Assembly (NCBI RefSeq): GCF_030546645.1
Contig: NZ_JAUOTO010000004.1
Coordinates: 558,001-622,000 of the forward strand
Direction: 5' to 3'
From: Flavitalea plasmicola
Lineage (GTDB): Bacteria; Bacteroidota; Bacteroidia; Chitinophagales; Chitinophagaceae
DNA: 64,000 nucleotides
The notes beneath the pieces were generated by a model. The model did no database searches, was not told the DNA's origin, and saw nothing but the letters and a program-made list of their open reading frames with translations. Shown piece after piece: positions 25,797-33,600 of this stretch (positions are counted from its first letter, which is position 1; each line of letters opens with the position of its first letter). The position numbers and the translations under genes were made by a program.

Positions 25797-26381
25797 TCAG
25801 AAATGTAATTTGCCTTTAGCAAGCTTACTTTTGATACGGCTCAGGTGCACTTTGCTGACTCCGAGGTAAGAGGCGATATAATGCTGGGGTACGCGCTGAA
25901 CGATATGCGGCCTTTCACTCAATAATTTCTTATAGCGTTCTTCAGGGGTATCGCGGATAAAGGAAACAAACTCATTCATATAATGGGTTTGGCGCCGGGC
26001 CGACATCTGAAGGATCATTTGCACGAAGCCGGGTTCATGGCTTAACTCATCCATCAATTGGGTGACGTATTTTTTAGGGAGTATATAGAGGATCGAGGGT
26101 TCGATCGTTTCGATCGTACACAAGCTGGGGGTATTGTTGATGAAGCTTTCGAACGAGGTAAGGCCTTCATTTTCGAAGAAGAACTGTATGGTCTTGTCGT
26201 CTCCATTATTATTGAAAAATGCGCGCACACAACCTTTCCCGATGAAAATGTACTGCTTGGATACTTTTCCTTCTTCCAGCAAAGTCTTTTTTGCCGGGAC
26301 TTCCATGCGCTGCTGGAATTTCAGATATTTATCCAGATAAGGATCTAATTGCGGGAATTTATTTCTAAAATGGAAAAGCAT
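25797..26381 (-). CDS. Crp/Fnr family transcriptional regulator
   Basis: A 194-residue cyclic-nucleotide-binding-fold regulator. The N-terminal sensor (about 25-120) reads LLEEGKVSKQYIFIGKGCVRAFF, then FFFENEGLTSFESFINN, without the Arg-Ser of true cAMP sites. The C-terminal winged helix has VPQHYIASYLGVSKVHLSRIKSKL (about 164-187), with Ser-Lys-Val-His-Leu-Ser-Arg as recognition helix. The length and short C-terminus are typical of Bacteroidota members that control a single adjoining operon. The MDR oxidoreductase gene follows 69 bases downstream with a palindromic operator, so this regulator probably activates it. Ligand unknown. Confidence 0.93.
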   Translation of the reverse strand: MLFHFRNKFPQLDPYLDKYLKFQQRMEVPAKKTLLEEGKVSKQYIFIGKGCVRAFFNNNGDDKTIQFFFENEGLTSFESFINNTPSLCTIETIEPSILYILPKKYVTQLMDELSHEPGFVQMILQMSARRQTHYMNEFVSFIRDTPEERYKKLLSERPHIVQRVPQHYIASYLGVSKVHLSRIKSKLAKGKLHF

Positions 26382-26428
26382 AAAGCATTAAAGTGACAGG
26401 CAAAGATAAGCCTGAATCCCGATGCTTT
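26382..26428 (-). promoter_or_regulatory. Promoter region of the Crp-type gene inside a nested inverted repeat
   Basis: The 45-base gap to the SulP gene holds a -7 box TATCTTTG (minus strand, 26401-26408). It sits in the loop of a nested repeat, with outer arms AAAGCAT/ATGCTTT at 26382-26388 and 26422-26428, and inner arms CAGGC/GCCTG at 26397-26401 and 26410-26414. The outer right arm includes the SulP stop codon, so the element may also end the SulP transcript. Confidence 0.4.
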
Positions 26429-28079
26429 ATCCTGCCTCCAATAGAATTACCTTGCTTCGCTGGATGGCATCCTCAAAAGTATCTGTTATATTGGCCTTTC
26501 CGATGGCAAATACCAGTCTCGCTTCCTTCAGCTCCTCCATCACCTGTTCGCTGTGGACTTCCGACAGGATCAGCTTAGTTCCCCCCTGCTTTGATTCAGT
26601 GTAGACATCTTTGATCGTTTTGAGGCCTGTGGCGTCAATGATAGGTACCTTTCTCATACGGATGATAAGCACTTTGGGCGGCCGTTCGATCAGTCTCATG
26701 GCATCTTTGAATTTATAGGCGGCGCCGAAAAACAAGGGACCATTTATTTCAAAGACTTCCACGTGTTTGGGCAGGGCGGGGTCTTCCATCTGATCGGCGC
26801 CTTCATTGTCTTCCATTTCTTTTTTCAGGCTGCTGACCTCGGTGAACCTGATCATATTTCGCAAGAAAAGGAAAGCTGCCAGGACCAGTCCCATTTCTAT
26901 GGCTACCGTAAGATCTATCAATACCGTCAGCAGGAAGGTCGCCAGGAGGATCGCTCTATCGCTTTTAGGCCCTTTCAGCACGGAAAGGAAGTGCCTCCAT
27001 TCGCTCATGTTATAAGCTACTACCACCAATATGCCGGCCAGCGTGGCCAGCGGGATCAATGCTGCCCATTTTCCGAAGAAAAGCAATATCAGCAGTAAAG
27101 TAATGGAATGGATCATTCCAGCGACAGGCGTACGGCCGCCATTTTTTACATTCGTAGCGGTACGGGCAATTGCACCGGTGGCCGGAATGCCGCCAAAGAC
27201 CGCGGAAAATATATTAGCGGTGCCCTGCGCGATCAGCTCCATATTCGACCTGTGATTGCCGCCGATCATGCCATCCGAAACTACCGCGGACAGCAATGAC
27301 TCAATGCCTCCCAGCAATGCAATGGTGAAGGCGGGCTGTATTAAATTCTTTATGGTCCTGACATCCAGGTGGGGGAAGACTGCCTTTGGCAAAGATGAGG
27401 AGATGCTCCCGAACTTGCTGCCGATGGTTTCCACCGGTAAGTGCAGGAGATGCATGATCGCAGTGGTAAAGAGAATGGCAATTAAAGAACCCGGCACTTT
27501 GCCGGTGATCTTGGGCCATAGGGAGATAATTGCTATAGTAGCGGACCCGATCAGGACGGCGTAGATATTTACCGACTGAAAATGGGCAATATAGCTTTCC
27601 CATTTATCTGTAAAATCGGCCGGGATAGCACCCATTTGCAAACCAAAGAAGTCCTTGACCTGGGAAGATAAAATGATAAGGGCAATGCCGCTGGTGAATC
27701 CAACGATCAGCGGGTAGGGAATAAATTTAATGACCGAGCCGAGCCGGGCAAAACCCATGACGATGAGTATGATCCCGGCTATAAAAGTCGCAATGATCAA
27801 GCCGTCTATGCCATGTACCTGAACAATGCCATAGACGATCACTATGAACGCACCCGTAGGGCCACCGATCTGGACCCGGCTGCCGCCCATCGCAGAAATG
27901 ATAAAACCCGCTATGACGGCTGTATATAAGCCTTTTTCGGGCGATACGCCTGAGGCTATGGCAAATGCGACAGCAAGGGGAAGGGCTACGAGGCCTACGA
28001 TAAGGCCAGACATCAGATCCTTGGTGAACTGCTGCCTATGGTAGGTCTTGAGGGTATCGAATAATTTAGGCCTTAGCAT
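26427..28079 (-). CDS. SulP family inorganic anion transporter with STAS domain
   Basis: A 550-residue SulP (SLC26-like) transporter. Membrane helices fill about 20-410, with LPLAVAFAIASGVSPEKGLYTAVIAG and GGIPATGAIARTATNVKNGGRTP typical of the family. A C-terminal STAS domain (about 440-545) contains the conserved DATGLKTIKDVY phosphorylation-type loop. It should carry sulfate, bicarbonate or another small anion across the inner membrane; sequence alone does not decide. Its start overlaps the DUF983 gene by 14 bases and it ends a four-gene operon. Confidence 0.95.
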   Translation of the reverse strand: MLRPKLFDTLKTYHRQQFTKDLMSGLIVGLVALPLAVAFAIASGVSPEKGLYTAVIAGFIISAMGGSRVQIGGPTGAFIVIVYGIVQVHGIDGLIIATFIAGIILIVMGFARLGSVIKFIPYPLIVGFTSGIALIILSSQVKDFFGLQMGAIPADFTDKWESYIAHFQSVNIYAVLIGSATIAIISLWPKITGKVPGSLIAILFTTAIMHLLHLPVETIGSKFGSISSSLPKAVFPHLDVRTIKNLIQPAFTIALLGGIESLLSAVVSDGMIGGNHRSNMELIAQGTANIFSAVFGGIPATGAIARTATNVKNGGRTPVAGMIHSITLLLILLFFGKWAALIPLATLAGILVVVAYNMSEWRHFLSVLKGPKSDRAILLATFLLTVLIDLTVAIEMGLVLAAFLFLRNMIRFTEVSSLKKEMEDNEGADQMEDPALPKHVEVFEINGPLFFGAAYKFKDAMRLIERPPKVLIIRMRKVPIIDATGLKTIKDVYTESKQGGTKLILSEVHSEQVMEELKEARLVFAIGKANITDTFEDAIQRSKVILLEAG

Positions 28080-28485
28080 GGTGTGAAATTTCCTCTCTCC
28101 AATGCTTGTCGTATTTTACAAAAAAGGACAGCCATATTGTTCTCGATATTCGCATGAAAAAAGGTTGCAGCAAGACTAATAAAACCCCATTGATACCGAG
28201 CCACCAGAAAATCCTATTATCTTCGGTAGACAGGCCGATCAAGACCCACCAGGCAACGAAGGTGGAGACGGAAAAAGCCACCGTCAGTGAATAGCTTACA
28301 TATGCGGTGCCATAATAGAACCCGGGCTCCAGTTCCATACGCTGGTGGCAGACCGGGCAATTGTCGTACATGCCGAATAAAGTTCTCAGATGATAGGGAT
28401 TCTTATTCTTAAACATGTCCCCCTCCCGGCAACGGGGGCACTTTTGATGGAGGATCGTCGATAATAAATTTGGCACTTTGCTCAT
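28066..28485 (-). CDS. DUF983 membrane protein
   Basis: A 139-residue protein with two CxxC pairs in its N-terminal third (KCPRCREGD and NCPVCHQRM), which form a zinc-ribbon-like knuckle, followed by two hydrophobic helices (YVSYSLTVAFSVSTFVAWW and WWLGINGVLLVLLQPFF). This is the DUF983 pattern of Bacteroidota and Alphaproteobacteria; the function is unknown. It lies between the methyltransferase (9-base gap) and the SulP gene (14-base overlap), and is probably translated together with the transporter. Confidence 0.9.
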   Translation of the reverse strand: MSKVPNLLSTILHQKCPRCREGDMFKNKNPYHLRTLFGMYDNCPVCHQRMELEPGFYYGTAYVSYSLTVAFSVSTFVAWWVLIGLSTEDNRIFWWLGINGVLLVLLQPFFMRISRTIWLSFFVKYDKHWREEISHHAKA

Positions 28486-28494
28486 ATATGCTGA

Positions 28495-29097
28495 TTATAC
28501 TTTTACCCAGAATTTCAGGAGACCATCCATGTCCGAATTAATAGCATGGAAATCGGGCGGCACCTCATTTTCGAGGCTGCAAAGCGTGCAAAGCCTGGTC
28601 CCTGCTGGTTTTTGCTGTAATTGTTTGAATAGATAGCGGTTGTAATAATTGAACAGCTCTCCGGAGTAGTCGATGCTGTCATCGATCTTGTCGGTACCGT
28701 CCAGGTTCTCGTAAAAAGCATTGTAGAAATAAAAATGATCGTATTTCTTCAAATCCAGCTGTGTAAAATTTCCATGTATAAAGGAAACATTTTCAAGATG
28801 CAGGCTGCTTTTGGCCTTTTCGGCATGTTCGATCAGGCTTTTCCTTTGCTCCACTCCAAAATACCAGGCTTTGGGCGTATGCCAGGCGGCGGCCAAACAG
28901 AATTTTCCTACACCGCTGCCAATATCCAGGATCTTCGTATTGCCGTCCCCGGCGAGGAAACGAGCGGCTTTCGCTGCAATATGCAAAGGCGTCCAATGAT
29001 ATTTTGCAAGCGCCTGGATGTGTATTGGATAAAGTGTATTAAATTCCACATCGGAATCAAACCAGTTCCCTGGACAGGATCTATTAATTACGGGCAT
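28495..29097 (-). CDS. Class I SAM-dependent methyltransferase
   Basis: A 200-residue protein with the Rossmann-type SAM-binding motif I ILDIGSGVGKFCLAAA (residues 56-71), an acidic motif II-like Glu in WYFGVEQRKSL, and FIHGNFTQLDL plus YDHFYFYNAFYEN as later motifs. The substrate is not apparent; small-protein or small-molecule methylation are both possible. A His/Trp-rich N-terminus (YHWTPLHIAAKAARFL) often marks substrate-binding helices in DOT1- or PrmA-like enzymes. It is the second gene of the operon, 16 bases after the small upstream gene. Confidence 0.85.
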   Translation of the reverse strand: MPVINRSCPGNWFDSDVEFNTLYPIHIQALAKYHWTPLHIAAKAARFLAGDGNTKILDIGSGVGKFCLAAAWHTPKAWYFGVEQRKSLIEHAEKAKSSLHLENVSFIHGNFTQLDLKKYDHFYFYNAFYENLDGTDKIDDSIDYSGELFNYYNRYLFKQLQQKPAGTRLCTLCSLENEVPPDFHAINSDMDGLLKFWVKV

Positions 29098-29113
29098 ATT
29101 GCATTCTGTTATA

Positions 29114-29389
29114 TTATTGGCGCTCCTCTTCGATGAATATTTTCAGGCCCTCATCAGGAAAATTGGCCCATCCCGTTAATATTGTACTATCGATGGGCTC
29201 GTATATTTCTTTTTTGTTGGGGTCGTCGGGAAGGCTTTTCACCGGGATGAGCGTGAAATAATCAAGCTCAATATAATCAACCCGTCCGTCCCTGGTATAG
29301 CCTTTAATAAGAACATACAGGAATCCCTTGTCCTTTAGATGCTGTAAGTTCTGTATCGTCAGCCTGACAGGGGATTTGGAATTTCCCAT
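29114..29389 (-). CDS. Hypothetical small protein, first gene of the SulP operon
   Basis: The ATG at 29389 (MGNSKSPVRLTIQN) is preferred; the frame extends to a TTG at 29425, but that region holds the -7 box. The 91-residue product is mostly beta/charged (GYTRDGRVDYIELDYFTLIPV) without motifs or membrane segments. It precedes the methyltransferase by 16 bases and is divergent from a Crp-type gene. Function unknown. Confidence 0.65.
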   Translation of the reverse strand: MGNSKSPVRLTIQNLQHLKDKGFLYVLIKGYTRDGRVDYIELDYFTLIPVKSLPDDPNKKEIYEPIDSTILTGWANFPDEGLKIFIEEERQ

Positions 29390-29422
29390 TAAGTTGTGTT
29401 TTAGAGGAGAAAAAAGCCTGGG

Positions 29423-29507
29423 CAAATTTACTTAAGGGGCTTCCGCCATCCGGTAATACTTATCACTAAAAAAAGTGAGTTATATCAATTTTTATATAAT
29501 AGATTTG
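29423..29507. promoter_or_regulatory. Divergent promoters sharing one palindrome
   Basis: Plus strand: -7 box TAGATTTG at 29500-29507, 7 bases before the Crp-type ATG (29514), so the mRNA would be nearly leaderless. Minus strand: TAAATTTG at 29423-29430, about 34 bases before ATG 29389. Between them TCACT-N6-AGTGA (29463-29478) is centred 36.5 bp from the plus-strand box end and 47.5 bp from the minus-strand one, that is, one helical turn (11 bp) further. Arms are only 5 bp. Confidence 0.5.
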
Positions 29508-29513
29508 TAATGT

Positions 29514-30221
29514 ATGAGCATAAAGGGCATTTTTCCGATCGATCAATGGGATTTCGAAAGTGAGTCGATACTTGCGGATCTTCCTTCGGGAGATTTGGAA
29601 TTGCTCATGGCCCGTAAATCGGAACAACTTTATAAAAAGGGGGAGATCATTTTCCGGGAGGGCGCATTTCCCGCGGGCATCTTTTATATCGTAAACGGGA
29701 AGGCAAAGAAATATAAAGTGGATGGGGAGGGCAGGGAGCAGATCATTTATGTTGCAAACACGGGGGAGCTATTGGGCTATCATGCTATTCTTTCCGGAGA
29801 CAATTATCCGGATTCTGCGGCCGTATTAGAGGAAAGCCTCATTACTTTTATTCCAAGAGAGGACTTTCTGGATGCCATCAAACAATCCGACGTATTGAAC
29901 CGAAGGCTTCTCAAGACCTTAAGCCATGAGTTTGCCGTCCTTGCAAATAGCCTTACCATGTTTGCGCAAAGGTCTGTCCGGGAGAGACTGGCCCTTCAAT
30001 TGATTGTGATCCGCGAAAAATACAAGGTCGATTTTGAGCCTGGCCAGCCTGTCGAGATAAATATGGGCCGCGACGACCTGGCCAGCCTGGTAGGCACGGC
30101 AAGGGAAAATGTCGTCCGGATGCTTTCGGAGTTCAAGGAAGAAGGTGTAGTCACGACGAAGGGCAGGAAGATAATCGTACTGGATGTAAAGAAGCTGATC
30201 AAGATCGCTAATTATAGATAG
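29514..30221 (+). CDS. Crp/Fnr family transcriptional regulator
   Basis: A 235-residue CRP/FNR-type regulator. The sensor domain (about 15-130) reads LYKKGEIIFREGAFPAGIFYIVNGKAKKYKV and GELLGYHAILSGDNYPDSAAVLE; no Cys cluster for an Fe-S centre is seen. The winged helix is INMGRDDLASLVGTARENVVRMLSEFKEEG (about 188-217, recognition helix in TARENVVRML). It is divergent from the small-protein / methyltransferase / DUF983 / SulP operon and shares a palindrome with it. It probably controls that operon and itself. It converges with the glycosidase gene, whose stop is 5 bases away. Confidence 0.95.
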   Translation: MSIKGIFPIDQWDFESESILADLPSGDLELLMARKSEQLYKKGEIIFREGAFPAGIFYIVNGKAKKYKVDGEGREQIIYVANTGELLGYHAILSGDNYPDSAAVLEESLITFIPREDFLDAIKQSDVLNRRLLKTLSHEFAVLANSLTMFAQRSVRERLALQLIVIREKYKVDFEPGQPVEINMGRDDLASLVGTARENVVRMLSEFKEEGVVTTKGRKIIVLDVKKLIKIANYR

Positions 30222-30226
30222 AACAA

Positions 30227-32725
30227 TTAATTATCTTGTTGAATAACAATAACGATCTTACCGGGCTTGCTGTGGATTGTATTTTGAAAAGTAAGGGAAC
30301 CCGCCGCATTGCTTCTGACTGTTTTAAATGCCTTATTGTTTATTGAGATGGCGTAGTTGGTATTGGGTTTAATGTCATTCAATTCGTAGATTAATTGAGT
30401 GGAATTGGAAGTTTGGGACCAGGATATTTTTTCCCGGCTCCAGGTTTTTATGTCGAGCGCCAGCCTATTGTTTGCAGGGGTCTTGATTTTCAGGGATGCA
30501 GAGACGCTGCTACGATCGAAATAGGAGAGGGTTGTGTCGGTGACATACATGCCGAAGTCGGTGGCTGAAGTGATTCTGGACTGGCCGCTGGACATCCTAT
30601 AGGCGTTTGTGTCCAGGCTAACGGTGAATTTCCGGCCCCTGAAATTATATTTTAATTCCGTGCCTGACAATTCGGGGGTAATATGAGGGTTCAGGTACAA
30701 CCTGTTGTAGCGAGGGTTGATGCCATAGATGGCCTGGTATAGTCCAACGACGGACAGGCTATTGCCGGAAAGGATATCGTCACCCCGGCCATCCTGCTTT
30801 TCACGGCCGTAACGCTGAAATGCCAAACCATCCTTCGCATATTGAGCCAGGACATTTTTTACATATTTTACTGCCAGGGCGGGCCTGTAAGCCGCATAGG
30901 CTTTGACGGCGATGCTGCCCCAGGATAGGAACAGATCTCCATTCTCATATTCAGGGAAGGGGAACTGGGAATCTTTCACCTCTCCCTTTTTGTAGCTATA
31001 CATGCAAACGGGCCAAAAGAAAAGGTGTTCCTTTTGCATCTGAGTCTCTATGTTGTCCAGGATTATCTTTATCCTGGGGCCATCATCGCAGATGCCATAG
31101 GCGATTGCCATGAAATTTACGGGGGTGACCATATTATTGCCATGGAGGGATCCGTCCTTATCTCTCCAGTGGATGTAGCATTTTTTTTCATCGTCCCAGA
31201 AGCCGCCTTCGGACACTGATTTGTTAAAGCTGGTTTTTAGTTTTTCAGCGAAATGGCTGTAGTAACTTTCTCTTTCTTTGTTGCCCAGCTGCTGTTCTAT
31301 AGCCGCCCATAAGACGAGCGCATGGTAGAGCTTGGCATTAACAAAGGCATTTTCATAGGATGCCCAGACTATATCCAGCCAGTCACTGCCTCTTTGCTGC
31401 TGCTGGCTGTCCGTCATCATCTCTACGAGGCCGTTGTTATTGGCGTCCCTTTTAAGGATCCAGTCCAGGGCTCTTTCGCATGATCGTTGGTGGGTTCTTA
31501 CCCAGTTAAGGTCGCCTGTCTGGTCGTATAGTTCAGCTACGTTAGAGACGAAGTCAGGGTTTGCATCCAATAAATAACCCCATTGGGCTTCATAAAATCC
31601 TTTATCCGTGAATTGGTCCGGCATTGCGTCCTCATTGCTATAGGCCCATCTTGGCCAGACCCTTCCATCGGGCTTTATGGCATTGTCCCGGTAGAAATCC
31701 AGGCACTGCTGATAACCTTTTAAATAACTGGCGTCATTTATAGCCAGGCCCATCTGGGCGATGTATTGTTCGTGCAGGCAGATGGGGCCATAGGGCGTAT
31801 GCCAGCTGTTGCCGCCAAAATGTTCCTTATCGATCACGCCGATCCTTGCGATCGTATTCAGTACGGCGCTTACCTGATCACCATTTATCCCCTTGAAGGC
31901 GCCCCGTCCAAACTGATCTTTAAAGCTGAACCAGGACAGGGTGATGCTTTGGCGGGTCTTGCCGGCATTCATTTTAAGGGGCGCCCAAACATAGGAGGTG
32001 TCCCGGACGAACCTTCTTCTTTGCGTGCCGGCATCAAAACGGGGGAGGAATTCTTTTGGAGAGATCCCAATGGAATAGGCAAGCCTGCCTTCCGGGGTAC
32101 GGCTGTAGTCCATCGCCACGTGACTGCCCGGTGCATCTACGGAGATGGTGAGGCCATTGTCCGTCGTGCTGTTCCAGAACCTGGATGAGCTGCTGTGTAC
32201 GCCGTAAGTATCCATTTTCTTAAAGAGGTAAAACCAGGCCAGACCCCCATAATCCTGGTAGGCGCCTTCCCAGGTTGACATATCGCGGAACATGAAAACC
32301 GGCAGGGCTACTTTCTCTGCGGCAACAGGGGCGGACAAGGTACGGTCTATGTCGAACGTGATATCTTTATCTGTTATGTGGAATGTCCAATTCTCATGGA
32401 TGGCGAGGTTTTTATCGCCGTAGGTGATCCCTGAAAGTCTAATGGTGTTTTTAGTTATGTTAAGCGTAGGTTCCGATGAAAGATGTAAGGTAGATAAGGT
32501 ACCCGTGGCGGTTGTAATGGATGAATACATTCCTGCAGGATCTTCGATGATCGACTGGCTATTGGCGATCAATTGTGTGATGGCTGCTCTCTTGCTATAG
32601 TCCAGCGTCAGCCTTAGCTTTGGATTGCCGAAGGTGATCTTTTTACCGTGGGGGTCATTATTTATTTGGGCAAAACAGGGACCAGCCAATACGAGGGAAT
32701 AAATGAAAATCAGGAATGTACGCAT
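30227..32725 (-). CDS. Secreted (alpha/alpha)6-toroid glycoside hydrolase (locus B)
   Basis: An 832-residue exported protein: signal peptide 1-19 (MRTFLIFIYSLVLAGPCFA), an N-terminal beta-sandwich (about 25-290), a helical toroid (about 300-680) and a C-terminal beta-sandwich. The toroid segment GSDWLDIVWASYENAFVNAKLYHAL and RGDDILSGNSLSVVGLYQAIYGINPRYNRLYLNP are like those of GH65/GH78/GH94-type clan enzymes, in which an acidic residue near the toroid loop is catalytic. I cannot assign a family number. It probably degrades the glycan taken up by SusC/SusD of this locus. It follows the PhyH-type gene by four bases and ends just before the convergent Crp-type gene. Confidence 0.75.
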   Translation of the reverse strand: MRTFLIFIYSLVLAGPCFAQINNDPHGKKITFGNPKLRLTLDYSKRAAITQLIANSQSIIEDPAGMYSSITTATGTLSTLHLSSEPTLNITKNTIRLSGITYGDKNLAIHENWTFHITDKDITFDIDRTLSAPVAAEKVALPVFMFRDMSTWEGAYQDYGGLAWFYLFKKMDTYGVHSSSSRFWNSTTDNGLTISVDAPGSHVAMDYSRTPEGRLAYSIGISPKEFLPRFDAGTQRRRFVRDTSYVWAPLKMNAGKTRQSITLSWFSFKDQFGRGAFKGINGDQVSAVLNTIARIGVIDKEHFGGNSWHTPYGPICLHEQYIAQMGLAINDASYLKGYQQCLDFYRDNAIKPDGRVWPRWAYSNEDAMPDQFTDKGFYEAQWGYLLDANPDFVSNVAELYDQTGDLNWVRTHQRSCERALDWILKRDANNNGLVEMMTDSQQQQRGSDWLDIVWASYENAFVNAKLYHALVLWAAIEQQLGNKERESYYSHFAEKLKTSFNKSVSEGGFWDDEKKCYIHWRDKDGSLHGNNMVTPVNFMAIAYGICDDGPRIKIILDNIETQMQKEHLFFWPVCMYSYKKGEVKDSQFPFPEYENGDLFLSWGSIAVKAYAAYRPALAVKYVKNVLAQYAKDGLAFQRYGREKQDGRGDDILSGNSLSVVGLYQAIYGINPRYNRLYLNPHITPELSGTELKYNFRGRKFTVSLDTNAYRMSSGQSRITSATDFGMYVTDTTLSYFDRSSVSASLKIKTPANNRLALDIKTWSREKISWSQTSNSTQLIYELNDIKPNTNYAISINNKAFKTVRSNAAGSLTFQNTIHSKPGKIVIVIQQDN

Positions 32726-32729
32726 ACTT

Positions 32730-33545
32730 TTATTTACTGTAGATCAAGGGATTTTGTGCGTTATCGTTCAGGAGGTCGCCTACTTTCAGCTTAGCCACCT
32801 GTTCGTCGGTGAGGATATTTTTGATGCCGTTGAAGGTTGCGCCGTCCGGCATATAGGCGCAGGTCATTGCTCTTCTGAAACCATTGGTCATATTGGCGCC
32901 TGCGCCGTGGATGGTCAGACCATTGTGAAAAGAGCAGCTGCCTGCCTTCATGGGGACAGCTACGGACCTTGAATTTTTAAACTGTGGGTAGAAGTCAAAT
33001 ATGGCATCCATATTTTTCCCGATGCCGGGGTTCTCGAATGTAGTTTTGTGGCAGGAGCCGGGAATAAAATAGAGGCAGCCGTTTTCATAGGTGGCGTCGT
33101 CCAATGCCACCCAGATGGACATGGCGCGTCTGTCGCTGAAAGACCAGAACGGCGTATCGAGATGCCAGGAGGTTGGGTTCGCCCATGGGCGTTTGATCAA
33201 TGCCTGGTCGTGCCAGATCCGGATCCCGCTGCAGCCGGCCAATGTCGCCACCATTTTGCCGAGCTTCTCATCCAGCATTATTTGTTTTACTTTATCATTA
33301 GTCTGCCAGAGGTTGAGCAGCTGATCGAATACCTTTCCGTAGTAATCGCTCTCTTTATTAATGCCATCATCTTCTCCCACCTTTACATCGCCGTACGGCA
33401 ATTTTCTCCCGCCTCTTTGTTCGATGGCTTCGGTGACTGCTGTCCGCCAGCTCGACAATTCATCCGCGGACAAAAAATCTTCGATCAGGAGGAAACCTTC
33501 TTTCTGATAGGAGAGCACTTGCGCTTCCGAGAGTGAAGTTTTCAT
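32730..33545 (-). CDS. PhyH family Fe(II)/2-oxoglutarate dioxygenase (locus B)
   Basis: Start chosen at ATG 33545 (MKTSLSEAQVLSYQK), beyond the hairpin in the gap; upstream frame codons overlap that hairpin. The 271-residue protein has the phytanoyl-CoA dioxygenase fold with the metal triad His128-x-Asp130 (WHLDTPFW) and His213 (TIHGAGAN), and Arg224 or Arg225 to bind 2-oxoglutarate. No signal peptide, so it acts in the cytosol. It lies between susD and a secreted glycosidase, a setting where it would hydroxylate or demethylate an imported sugar or sugar derivative. Substrate is unknown; CoA esters are only one class used by the family. Confidence 0.9.
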   Translation of the reverse strand: MKTSLSEAQVLSYQKEGFLLIEDFLSADELSSWRTAVTEAIEQRGGRKLPYGDVKVGEDDGINKESDYYGKVFDQLLNLWQTNDKVKQIMLDEKLGKMVATLAGCSGIRIWHDQALIKRPWANPTSWHLDTPFWSFSDRRAMSIWVALDDATYENGCLYFIPGSCHKTTFENPGIGKNMDAIFDFYPQFKNSRSVAVPMKAGSCSFHNGLTIHGAGANMTNGFRRAMTCAYMPDGATFNGIKNILTDEQVAKLKVGDLLNDNAQNPLIYSK

Positions 33546-33560
33546 GTTTATTGATTTTAA

Positions 33561-33585
33561 TAGCAGGGGGGAGGCCCCCCTGCTA
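33561..33585. promoter_or_regulatory. Perfect hairpin between susD and the dioxygenase gene
   Basis: TAGCAGGGGGG pairs perfectly with CCCCCCTGCTA (11 bp) around a 3-base loop. On the minus strand, which is transcribed here, it is followed by TTAAAAT rather than a T-run. It lies 15 bases past the SusD stop and 15 bases before the PhyH-type start, so it probably sets the ratio of susC/susD mRNA to the downstream enzymes. Confidence 0.8.
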
Positions 33586-33600
33586 ATTGTCTTCAAGGTA

